A stretch of 64,000 bases of DNA from Fischerella sp. JS2. GTDB lineage: Bacteria; Cyanobacteriota; Cyanobacteriia; Cyanobacteriales; Nostocaceae. Of this stretch, positions 56,859 to 64,000 are shown piece after piece. Below the pieces are notes generated by a model that was not told the DNA's origin, made no database searches, and saw only the letters and a program-made list of their open reading frames with translations. Within the stretch, counting starts at the first letter, position 1. The number at the start of each line of letters is the position of its first letter. The stretch spans positions 2,914,001 through 2,978,000 of the forward strand of contig NZ_CP135918.1 in the NCBI RefSeq assembly GCF_032393985.1, read 5' to 3'. Made by a program: the position numbers and the translations under genes.

Positions 56859-57197
56859 TTGTTTGGCAATGCTGTAAATATTTTTGCGTAAGGTCTGTAT
56901 AGTAGTTAATGATTTGCTTTGAATGAATAATATTTAATAATTCATAGTGGAAGTTAAAAAATAATACCAATTTGAGAAATGAGTGTGGCAGATAGATTTA
57001 CAGAACCTATAGACATCCGGTTTTATTTATGAGCTTACTCGTGAAGACCGGGAACTCTTAACAGAAAATGTATTGAGCTTTTCGCAAAAATCAAATATAA
57101 ATCCTATATACCTAGATCAGTAGCTCAATCTAAAATCCAAAATCCTATTAGCTGTATTTCAACATATCTACTTATATCAAGATATTGATTATTAATT
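56859..57197. other. A/T-rich spacer between the two glycosyltransferases
   Basis: No gene, repeat family or terminator recognised. It contains TCTAAAATCCAAAATC text of a kind common between Nostoc genes. Confidence 0.4.
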
Positions 57198-58265
57198 ATG
57201 CGAATTATACATATTTTAAATGAGGTTCAAGAAATTGGTAACGGTATTGTCAATGTAGCTGTCGATTTAGCTTGTCTGCAAGCAAAAGATGGCCATGAGG
57301 TGGCAGTAATATCTAGTGGTGGAAGTTACGAAAATTTATTAGCAAATTATGGTGTTAAGCACTATCAATTAGATCAAACACGCAAACCAGTCAATCTCAT
57401 CAAAGCCGCTATTAGATATCGGGCAATCGTCAAAGAATTTCAGCCAGATATTGTTCATGCCCATATGATGACAGGAGTAATATTAGCAGCTTTTTTGAGA
57501 AACAAAGGTAAAAGTAGATATAGCTTAGTTTCGACTGTACACAATGAATTTCAACGCAGCAGTATATTTATGGGGCTAGCTGACCGAGTAATTGCTGTTA
57601 GTAAAGCAGTTGCTGAGGCTATGGCACAGCGTGGTATTTCTCAAGAAAAACTGTGGGTAGTATGTAATGGTACTTTAGGAAGCCCCCGCAGCCGACCCCT
57701 CCAAGAGTATAAACCTTTACCTTTACAACATCCAGCGATCGCGACTGTGGCAGGGATGTATTATCGTAAAGGTATAGCCGAGTTAATTGCAGCTTTTGAG
57801 CAAGTAGCCTCAGATTTTCCCCAAGCACATTTATACATAGTCGGAAACGGACCTGATCGCCATGAGTTTGAGGAACAAGCAAGCAAAACATCTGTCAGTT
57901 CACGCATCCACTTTGAAGGCTTTCAACCAGAACCCCAATGTTATCTACTAGCTTGTGATATATTTGTCCTCGCTTCTCACCGTGATCCTTGCCCCTTAGT
58001 AATTTCCGAAGCCCGCGAAGCTAGTTGTGCAATTGTAGCTACAGAAGTAGATGGCATTCCCGAAGCATTGGATTATGGAAAAGCTGGTATTTTAGTACCA
58101 GCAAAAGACCCAAATACTTTAGCAGCAGCTTTAGTTAAACTGCTGAGTAACCCAGAAACACTCCACCAGTGGAAGGTAAAGGCAATTCAAAATCTAGAAC
58201 GGTTAAACGTTTACCGTGTTCATCAAGAAACACTAGCAGTGTATCAAGGGTTAGTTAGTGGTTAG
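57198..58265 (+). CDS. Family 4 glycosyltransferase (GT-B fold)
   Basis: 355 aa. The N-terminal acceptor domain starts MRIIHILNEVQEIGNGIVNVAVDLA and includes PDIVHAHMMTG. The C-terminal nucleotide-sugar domain has the GNGPDR loop and the E-x7-E region (CPLVISEAREASCAIVATEVDGIPE). It is a retaining glycosyltransferase of the kind that builds exopolysaccharide, LPS O-chains or heterocyst envelope polysaccharide. With the upstream GT2 it may form a small surface-glycan pair. Confidence 0.92.
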   Translation: MRIIHILNEVQEIGNGIVNVAVDLACLQAKDGHEVAVISSGGSYENLLANYGVKHYQLDQTRKPVNLIKAAIRYRAIVKEFQPDIVHAHMMTGVILAAFLRNKGKSRYSLVSTVHNEFQRSSIFMGLADRVIAVSKAVAEAMAQRGISQEKLWVVCNGTLGSPRSRPLQEYKPLPLQHPAIATVAGMYYRKGIAELIAAFEQVASDFPQAHLYIVGNGPDRHEFEEQASKTSVSSRIHFEGFQPEPQCYLLACDIFVLASHRDPCPLVISEAREASCAIVATEVDGIPEALDYGKAGILVPAKDPNTLAAALVKLLSNPETLHQWKVKAIQNLERLNVYRVHQETLAVYQGLVSG

Positions 58266-58405
58266 TGGATATTGGGGAGATGGGGAGATGAGGGGTGTGA
58301 GGGGTGTGAGGGGTGTGTAGACGCGCTTTGCGCGGCTTAAGGTAAGGGTGGGGTGTGAGAAGTGGTAAACAACTAACCACTAACCACTAACCACTAACTA
58401 CTAAC
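58266..58405. repeat. G-rich repeats, dispersed hairpin element and CCACTAA heptamers
   Basis: GAGGGGTGTGAGGGGTGTG tandem copies lead into a dispersed element (58316-58351, GTAGACGCGCTTTGCGCGGC), then AACCACTAACCACTAACC heptamers up to the kinase stop region. Confidence 0.65.
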
Positions 58406-58407
58406 AA

Positions 58408-60453
58408 TTATTTTTTCAAAGTAGCTGATGCATTAAGTTTGTAACTGGCTATAACTTGGTTAACTGTTGGTAATAGTTCTTTATATTGCTCACTAGGTAC
58501 AATATAGGAGTCAATGGAAATTTTGTCACCTTGGGATTTGATAAAACTATTAGCTGTGAGTGATCCGGAGGCATTTCCGCTTTTAGCTGTATAACTCCAA
58601 GTAATCCTCACACTGCCGTCATTTTGTCTGACAGGCTGATCCATTCTAAAGTCTGGTTCTGACTCAAATTTGTTAATAAACCGCTTCAAAATATTGGTTA
58701 ATTCTTCTTGAGTGGGAGTGTTTTCAGTGTTGAAAACATTGACTTGAATCAGACCATTCTCAGTTGGATCAAGCCAATAGATAATTACTTCGTTGGCATT
58801 ACTGTTATCCCTGAGATTCCAGCCTTGGGGAACATCGATAGAGAACAAACCAGTGTCGTAGGAATAGGTTTGTAGGTTGCGTATTACGACTGGTCGGAAG
58901 TTACCAGTTGTGGTTCCGGAGGTTGAAGTCGAAGAACTTGAAGAATTGGAAGAACTTGAAGAACTTGAAGAATTGGAAGAACTTGAGGTAGAAGGTTCAC
59001 TAGGAGTAGGACTGACCTGAGTCGGAGTTGCTACTGGTGTGTCAGAGTTAGAGTTATCTTGTTCGGAAATACTAGCACCGATAAAAGCCAATGCTACAAT
59101 TAAGACCCCTAAAGCCCCAAGGCAAGAATAAAGAATGATTGCTGCTTTTGTCCAAGCTCTTTGGTGGGCTTTAAAGTCTTCAATACTACGCCACTGCCGA
59201 CTTCTCCAAGCCCATGTGTTACCTTTTGCACCCAAGACAAAAGGCATCGGTATACCCACGTAAGGAACCCAAGATAACAGTCCAATCCAGACTTGATTGG
59301 TGATACTCCACAATGGAGACATCAAAAATGCTCCCCAGTTCCAACCTTGAATTTCCGGAGGTACGGGAACATTGGTATTAAATGTGCCACCTCCACCTAG
59401 CCAGTCAGAATTCGTGGTTGCAGCAGGTGAGACGTATTGTTGAGGATTGTAACTTCCGCCCGACCAGTTTGGGTTAGAACCCAGGGGAGTAACAACAGGT
59501 TGGATGTGCTGGGGGGGTTGTCCACCTGAGTTGATAACTGTGGGTGGTGGGGAATATCCTCCAGGGTTTAGTGATGCAGGTGTATTGTATTGGGGAGAAG
59601 GTTCTGTGGGTGCAACGTAATTATTAACCGCAGGAGACTGTAAAGCATCAATCATGTCTTTGGCGGTAGGATAGCGATCGCCTGGATGATATGCGATCGC
59701 TTTATCTAGTACCATCCGTAAACTAGGACTGACATTCATGGCATACTGATGCCACATGATCTCTCCAGTTCTGGGATCTGTTTGCAACTCCTGTGGCATT
59801 CTCCCAGTCAACAAATAAATCATTGTGATCGCTAAGCTGTAGAGATCACTGCTGTAAACAGGCCTACCAGCTGCTTGTTCTGGAGGCATAAATCCTGGTG
59901 TGCCGATGACAATCGAACTAGTGGGGTTGCCTTGAGAGTTAACGATTGTACCCATCGATTCCCGTACTGCCCCAAAGTCAATCAGCACCGGTATATTATC
60001 TGCATCTCGCAGAATTATATTGTCTGGTTTAATATCCCGATGGATGATGTGTCTGCTGTGTACGAAGTTGAGAACGTACAACAAACTCTTGAGTATTTCC
60101 CGCACAGCACTCTCACTCATTACTCCTTCAGTGTGTACTTTTTCAGTGAGAGTTTTACCTTCTACATATTCTTGAACTAAATAAAACTGACCTTGTTCAG
60201 CAAAATACGCATACAAATTGGGAATCCGGTTGTTGCTGTTTCCCAAATCCTCCAAAATGGCAGCTTCTCGCTGGAACCTGTCTTGTACCATTTTATATAT
60301 CTGCGGATTCTCTGTAACAGGCTTCAGCTGCTTAATGACACAACGACGACCGGAAGGCAAATGTGTATCTTCTGTTAGAAAAGTTTTGCCGAAACCACCT
60401 TCTCCTAAAACTTTCACAATCTTGTAACGATTGTTGATAATAGTTTGTAACAT
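58408..60453 (-). CDS. Ser/Thr protein kinase with multi-domain membrane tail
   Basis: 681 aa from the ATG at 60453. Kinase domain 8-275: GEGGFGKT, VIKQLKP Lys, HRDIKPDN, DFGAVRE, GTPGFMPPEQ. A Pro/Asn/Gly-rich linker (about 290-370) follows, then a membrane-associated segment (GWNWGAFLMSPLWSITNQVWIGLLSWVPYVG) and another helix (AAIILYSCLGALGVLIVALAFIG). Next comes a long Ser-rich stretch and a C-terminal domain of about 150 residues (YDTGLFSIDVPQGWNLRDN...) resembling the PsbP/DUF1795 type of ligand-binding fold. It is likely a transmembrane sensor kinase. Divergent from the FHA-PrsW gene. Confidence 0.92.
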   Translation of the reverse strand: MLQTIINNRYKIVKVLGEGGFGKTFLTEDTHLPSGRRCVIKQLKPVTENPQIYKMVQDRFQREAAILEDLGNSNNRIPNLYAYFAEQGQFYLVQEYVEGKTLTEKVHTEGVMSESAVREILKSLLYVLNFVHSRHIIHRDIKPDNIILRDADNIPVLIDFGAVRESMGTIVNSQGNPTSSIVIGTPGFMPPEQAAGRPVYSSDLYSLAITMIYLLTGRMPQELQTDPRTGEIMWHQYAMNVSPSLRMVLDKAIAYHPGDRYPTAKDMIDALQSPAVNNYVAPTEPSPQYNTPASLNPGGYSPPPTVINSGGQPPQHIQPVVTPLGSNPNWSGGSYNPQQYVSPAATTNSDWLGGGGTFNTNVPVPPEIQGWNWGAFLMSPLWSITNQVWIGLLSWVPYVGIPMPFVLGAKGNTWAWRSRQWRSIEDFKAHQRAWTKAAIILYSCLGALGVLIVALAFIGASISEQDNSNSDTPVATPTQVSPTPSEPSTSSSSNSSSSSSSSNSSSSSTSTSGTTTGNFRPVVIRNLQTYSYDTGLFSIDVPQGWNLRDNSNANEVIIYWLDPTENGLIQVNVFNTENTPTQEELTNILKRFINKFESEPDFRMDQPVRQNDGSVRITWSYTAKSGNASGSLTANSFIKSQGDKISIDSYIVPSEQYKELLPTVNQVIASYKLNASATLKK

Positions 60454-60975
60454 TATAATACACAACCTCTATGTTATCTTAATTACTTGATATAGGAAGT
60501 ATCTAGTGCAATACGGCGGAAATAATTTAGAATTTTAAGATATGGACAAAAATCTTATGTGACGATTTTTACCTTTTGCCTCCTGTGTGTTGGCTGGTGG
60601 TGCTAGTGATCTAGTAATTAAAACAATCCATGCAGCTGAGATTACGGAAAATCACTATCAGGAAATAATCTTTAGATTGAGTGAATTCACAAGGTAGATA
60701 CCTGAGTCAACTTAGTTCACAAAAAATTTATGAATTTCTTTACCTTTTCATTGTTGTTTTTTTTGCTGGTTTAATAGTAAACAATGATTAGTTATTTTTT
60801 GATGACAAATAATCAATGATTTTAGCTGTATCAAATCAGCTTTGAAACTGTTTGATATACTTTTATAATTATCTTAATGTTTAAAAACTTACTATATTTT
60901 TTGCGCCTTTTGTGTAAAGAATTAATATTTTATGTGTATTGATAATTACTATTGGCTGGGTAGGGGAGTAGCCTA
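60454..60975. other. Divergent intergenic region between kinase and FHA-PrsW gene
   Basis: 522 bp, A/T-rich, no ORF, tRNA or known repeat. It must hold both promoters. Nothing specific recognised. Confidence 0.45.
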
Positions 60976-62334
60976 ATGAGTAATGCATTTTTACGTATGG
61001 TTGCTGGTAGTCAAGAGTATTCCTACTCGCTGCTAACCACTGGTGAGATGGTACTGGGACGTGACCCCAGTAGTTGTCAAATTGTCTTAGATTCCAATGT
61101 CTACAATATGGTTTCGCGGCGTCATGCGGTCATTCGTCCATCTCAAACACCAGATGGTAGAACTAGCTTTCTAGTTTGCGATCTCAATAGTGCTAATGGA
61201 ACTTATTTAAACGGACAGATTTTGCAGGGATGTCAGGAATTGCAAAATGGCGATCGCATTACTCTTGGTAATAATGGTCCAGAATTCTTTTTCGAATATC
61301 AGTATCAGTACAATCCTCAGCCTATTAGTATACCACAGCCAGCACCTGTAACAAATAATGCAGCCTTTAACTATTCAGCGCCTTCACCTAGTACCAATGA
61401 TGATACTAGCCTGTCGCAACTAATACCGCTTTTGTCAACACCCAAAGATTTAACTCGCAAAGCCTACTTAGTACCAGGCATCATTACCGTTATCTTCGTG
61501 GTACTACTGTTTTTTGTCCAAGGTTATTTATATCAAATATTACTAGGGGCATACTTGGCTGGGGCAACCTTATATTTTATCTACCAGTTATGTGGCAAAC
61601 CTAAACCCTGGTGGGTGTTAATTGCTTCAATCATCACCACAATGGTAGTTTTGGCTAGCCCCATACTTGATCTTTTCATCATTGTGTTTCGCGGCATTCT
61701 ACAAGGAAGCATACCTGAAGATCCCAGTAGCCTCAGTTTTCCCGAATTATTTCTTCGCTTCTTTATAGGCGCTGGGTTACTAGAAGAATTAGTCAAAGCC
61801 TTACCCATCATCGTATTTTATTTAATTGGCAAATCGCTAGTATCCCCTAAACGGGAGCGTATCGGTGTTTGGGAACCCTTGGATGGAATTTTGCTGGGGG
61901 CAGCTTCCGCAGTTGGCTTTACTTTGTTTGAAACCTTGGGTCAATATGTGCCTGGTAGAATTGCAGAAGTGGCCCAAGAGATGGGAACAGAAGCGGCTTT
62001 GGGAGCAGGGTTGCAATTACTGATTCCACGAATACTAGGCGAAGTTGCAGGACATATGGCTTGGAGTGGCTGGTTTGGATATTGTATTGGTTTGGGTATC
62101 CTCAAGCCACGTCTAGCTTCGCGAATTCTGCCCATAGGATACTTAAGTGCTGCTGGGCTGCATGGTTTGTGGAACAGCAGCGCGGGTTTAGCGGGATCGT
62201 TGGGAGTTTTCGTTTTAGGGTTGTTGGTAGTAGTTGGGGGAATATCTTATGCTTTGTTGGTAACAGCAATTATCAAAGCACGTGCTTTGTCGCCGACGCG
62301 TGAGCAGAATTTCGCCACTCGCTTTTTTAAGTAA
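60976..62334 (+). CDS. FHA domain fused to PrsW-type intramembrane metalloprotease
   Basis: 452 aa. Residues 18-105 form an FHA domain, a phosphothreonine reader, with GRDPSSCQIVLDS, VSRRHAVI and DLNSANGTYLNG all intact. After a Pro-rich linker come about eight transmembrane helices with PrsW protease motifs: EELVK (Glu270, Glu271, Lys274), FETLGQY (316-324), His360 (GHMAWSGWFGY) and His396 (LHGLWN). PrsW cleaves anti-sigma factors at site 1 in Bacillus. Here the FHA part suggests recruitment to, or control by, phosphoproteins made by the adjacent kinase. It is directly upstream of the TerB-GTPase. Confidence 0.9.
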   Translation: MSNAFLRMVAGSQEYSYSLLTTGEMVLGRDPSSCQIVLDSNVYNMVSRRHAVIRPSQTPDGRTSFLVCDLNSANGTYLNGQILQGCQELQNGDRITLGNNGPEFFFEYQYQYNPQPISIPQPAPVTNNAAFNYSAPSPSTNDDTSLSQLIPLLSTPKDLTRKAYLVPGIITVIFVVLLFFVQGYLYQILLGAYLAGATLYFIYQLCGKPKPWWVLIASIITTMVVLASPILDLFIIVFRGILQGSIPEDPSSLSFPELFLRFFIGAGLLEELVKALPIIVFYLIGKSLVSPKRERIGVWEPLDGILLGAASAVGFTLFETLGQYVPGRIAEVAQEMGTEAALGAGLQLLIPRILGEVAGHMAWSGWFGYCIGLGILKPRLASRILPIGYLSAAGLHGLWNSSAGLAGSLGVFVLGLLVVVGGISYALLVTAIIKARALSPTREQNFATRFFK

Positions 62335-62562
62335 TGACCCGAAAGTTGATTTTTAAACGCAGAGTCACGCAGAGGTTTTCGCAAAGGAACGCAAAGTGTT
62401 AATAAGAGCTACTTCGCTTTGTGTTTTGAAAAATTTGGGATGCTCTCGTAGAGGTTGGTGAGCAGGTAAGTAGGAAGTCTCATAATTTCCCGTAATTTTT
62501 CTGACGTTGGCGATTATCATTATTGCTTACCCTTATTCTAGGATTGACACTCAGGGTTCAAG
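62335..62562. other. Spacer with CGCAGAG-type repeat
   Basis: AAACGCAGAGTCACGCAGAGG and AAAGGAACGCAAAG words, a dispersed intergenic repeat also visible at about 14125-14161 (inverted) and 49148-49170. No terminator is obvious, so read-through from the FHA-PrsW gene is possible. Confidence 0.45.
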
Positions 62563-64000
62563 ATGTCGCCACTAACCTCTAAGCAAATAAACTACCAATT
62601 TTTACTCCTCACACATATGGTGTGTGCTGATGAGCAGATTCACAGCGAAGAAGCAAAGGTGCTGCGAGAGTTAGCACAAAATACGAACATGGGAACACAT
62701 ACCATCGAAGAGATGGAGAAAATATTGAGTCAAGATGAAAACTTTGTATCTGTTGAGAATGTAGCACGTCAAATCCAACAGAGTGAGCAAAGTGAGGCAA
62801 TGCGACAGATAATAGCTATTGCCTATATTGACGGTTATTTTTCACCATTAGAACGGGAGATGGCAGACCATATTGCAAAAATTTGGAACTGGTCGAATTC
62901 AGAAATCGAAAGGTTGCTGGAACAAACCGAAAAATTAGACAGAGTTAAACGCACTACTGACAATAGAGACGAATCAGAATTATCTGTGGGTGCGCGTCTT
63001 TTAAAGGGGGTAGATTCGGTTTTATCTCGCGCATTAGTAGATAATTTAGCAAAAGTTGCTCCTGAAAATCTTGGACGTAGAATTGAGCAATTGCGGAAGG
63101 AAATATTACTAGCGGGACCTGAGTATGACGATGCAATCCAGCGATGTACAGTCATAGCAACTGAAGATTACAATTATGCAGAAAATTCACTCAAAAGTGC
63201 TTATTCTGCTCTTGCGAGTTTAGCTAAAAATCTTGAAAAAGCTACTGAGGCAATACAGCAAAAAACAAGCAATAAAGGACAAGCTAATCAAGCTAAAAAA
63301 GTAGCAGAACAGCTTGAAAGTACGAGAAATGCTCTCTCCGCTAAAACTCTCAAAGAGCTTGAAGGGGTACGTGAATTGCTGCGTGCAAAACAACGTGCTT
63401 TAAAGCATTTCAGTATCGCCTTCATAGGTAAAACTAAGGCAGGCAAAAGCACTCTCCATGCGATTATTACAGGTGGTGGCTGGGATGCTATTGGTGTAGG
63501 TAAACAGCGTACTACTCGTTTTAATCGAGTTTATGAGTGGAAAAATATTCGGATTATTGATACTCCTGGGATTGGTGCACCTGGTGGTAAAAGTGATGAA
63601 GAAATTGCCGAAAGCATTATCGAAGAATCTGATGTTATTTGTTATGTAGTCACAAATGACAGCATTCAAGAAACAGAATTTAAATTTTTACAGTTGTTAA
63701 AAGAAAAATCAAAACCATTAATTATATTACTTAACGTTAAAAATAATCTTCGAGACACTCGAAGGTTAGAACATTTCTTAAAAGACTCAGATAAATTGTT
63801 TGTAATGGATAGTAAAAGCGGTTTAGGTGGACATATTGAACGCATCCGTCGCTACGCCAAACAGCATTACGCTAACGACTACTTTGATATTATTCCTGTA
63901 ATGCTTTTGGCTGCACAAATGTCACGGGAATCAGAGCATCAAAAATATAAAGACAAACTATTTAAAGCAAGCCGTATACAGAATTTTCTTGATGCTATTC
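62563..64000 (+). CDS. TerB-like domain / dynamin-style GTPase protein, 5' part only
   Basis: 479 codons from the ATG at 62563, open to the right edge. Residues 1-130 form a TerB-like helical domain: two DG/DE-E repeats (MVCADEQIHSEEAKVLREL and IAYIDGYFSPLEREMADHI) of the tellurite-resistance type. Residues about 180-285 are a charged coiled coil. A GTPase domain follows: P-loop GKTKAGKST (289-297), switch I TTRFN, G3 DTPGIG (333-338), and an atypical G4, NVKNN, in place of NKxD. The architecture resembles large membrane-remodelling or stress GTPases. It probably follows the FHA-PrsW gene in one transcription unit. Confidence 0.82.
   Translation, partial: MSPLTSKQINYQFLLLTHMVCADEQIHSEEAKVLRELAQNTNMGTHTIEEMEKILSQDENFVSVENVARQIQQSEQSEAMRQIIAIAYIDGYFSPLEREMADHIAKIWNWSNSEIERLLEQTEKLDRVKRTTDNRDESELSVGARLLKGVDSVLSRALVDNLAKVAPENLGRRIEQLRKEILLAGPEYDDAIQRCTVIATEDYNYAENSLKSAYSALASLAKNLEKATEAIQQKTSNKGQANQAKKVAEQLESTRNALSAKTLKELEGVRELLRAKQRALKHFSIAFIGKTKAGKSTLHAIITGGGWDAIGVGKQRTTRFNRVYEWKNIRIIDTPGIGAPGGKSDEEIAESIIEESDVICYVVTNDSIQETEFKFLQLLKEKSKPLIILLNVKNNLRDTRRLEHFLKDSDKLFVMDSKSGLGGHIERIRRYAKQHYANDYFDIIPVMLLAAQMSRESEHQKYKDKLFKASRIQNFLDAI

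Noticed and set aside
1-64000. CRISPR arrays
   Set aside because: The only regularly repeated sequences are short heptamers and scattered hairpins; no 25-40-bp repeats alternate with unique spacers, and no cas genes are present.

Overview
The window looks like a chromosomal segment of a filamentous cyanobacterium, most likely of the Nostocales (Nostoc/Anabaena/Calothrix type). The evidence is the very frequent HIP1 octamer GCGATCGC, photosynthesis genes (psbZ, the Rubisco assembly chaperone raf1), several Ser/Thr kinases of the cyanobacterial type, heptameric short tandem repeats (CCATTAC, CACTAAC), and many copies of a small hairpin repeat of the type dispersed in Nostoc genomes. No close species assignment is possible from sequence reading alone.

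Layout. 1-4 kb: the 5' part of a penicillin-acylase-family gene (running off the left edge), a repeat-bearing intergenic region, a small unknown protein, and a divergent pair made of an atypical short-chain dehydrogenase and a SufR-like Fe-S regulator with paired operator-like sites. 4-7 kb: a kinase-TPR protein divergent from a rhomboid homologue that lacks its catalytic residues. 7-12 kb: mutS, tRNA-Ala and an FAD oxidoreductase. 12-19 kb: small conserved proteins, a chaperone block (cbpM-like, dnaJ-type cbpA, hsp20), DUF2795, moaC, tRNA-Arg, an MFS transporter and a REC-GAF response regulator. 20-29 kb: raf1, a frameshifted UvrD-like helicase, DUF2087, an Rnl2-type RNA ligase with a decayed tail, miaB, ddl and a two-TM protein.

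29.5-35 kb is an accessory region: a gene-poor stretch with a candidate small RNA ending in a strong terminator, then a complete Tn3-family transposon (30935-34961) with matching inverted ends and a perfect 5-bp target duplication. Both of its genes (tnpA and a tyrosine recombinase) are frameshifted. 35-47 kb is housekeeping: an alpha/beta hydrolase, DUF4112, a coiled-coil protein, ribH, psbZ, a DHH-CBS-tRNA nucleotidyltransferase fusion, an extended SDR, dxs, mtnA and a double retropepsin-like protease. 47-51 kb carries two tandem paralogous kinases, the second cut by an in-frame stop. 51-55.6 kb is the classical ribosomal cluster read right to left: rplS, tRNA-Trp, secE, nusG, rplK, rplA, L10 leader, rplJ, rplL.

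55.6-64 kb holds two glycosyltransferases and then a possible signalling neighbourhood: a membrane-anchored Ser/Thr kinase, a divergent FHA-PrsW membrane-protease fusion, and a TerB-like/GTPase protein that runs off the right edge. Kinase (phospho-Thr writer), FHA (phospho-Thr reader), intramembrane protease and stress-type GTPase side by side form the most plausible candidate for an undescribed functional module here. That link is an inference from adjacency only.

A recurring theme is repeat cassettes invading genes: in frame in the acylase (just before its nucleophile) and in mutS (just before Walker A), and out of frame in the helicase. Several other genes are broken by stops or frameshifts, so either recent decay or assembly errors should be considered.
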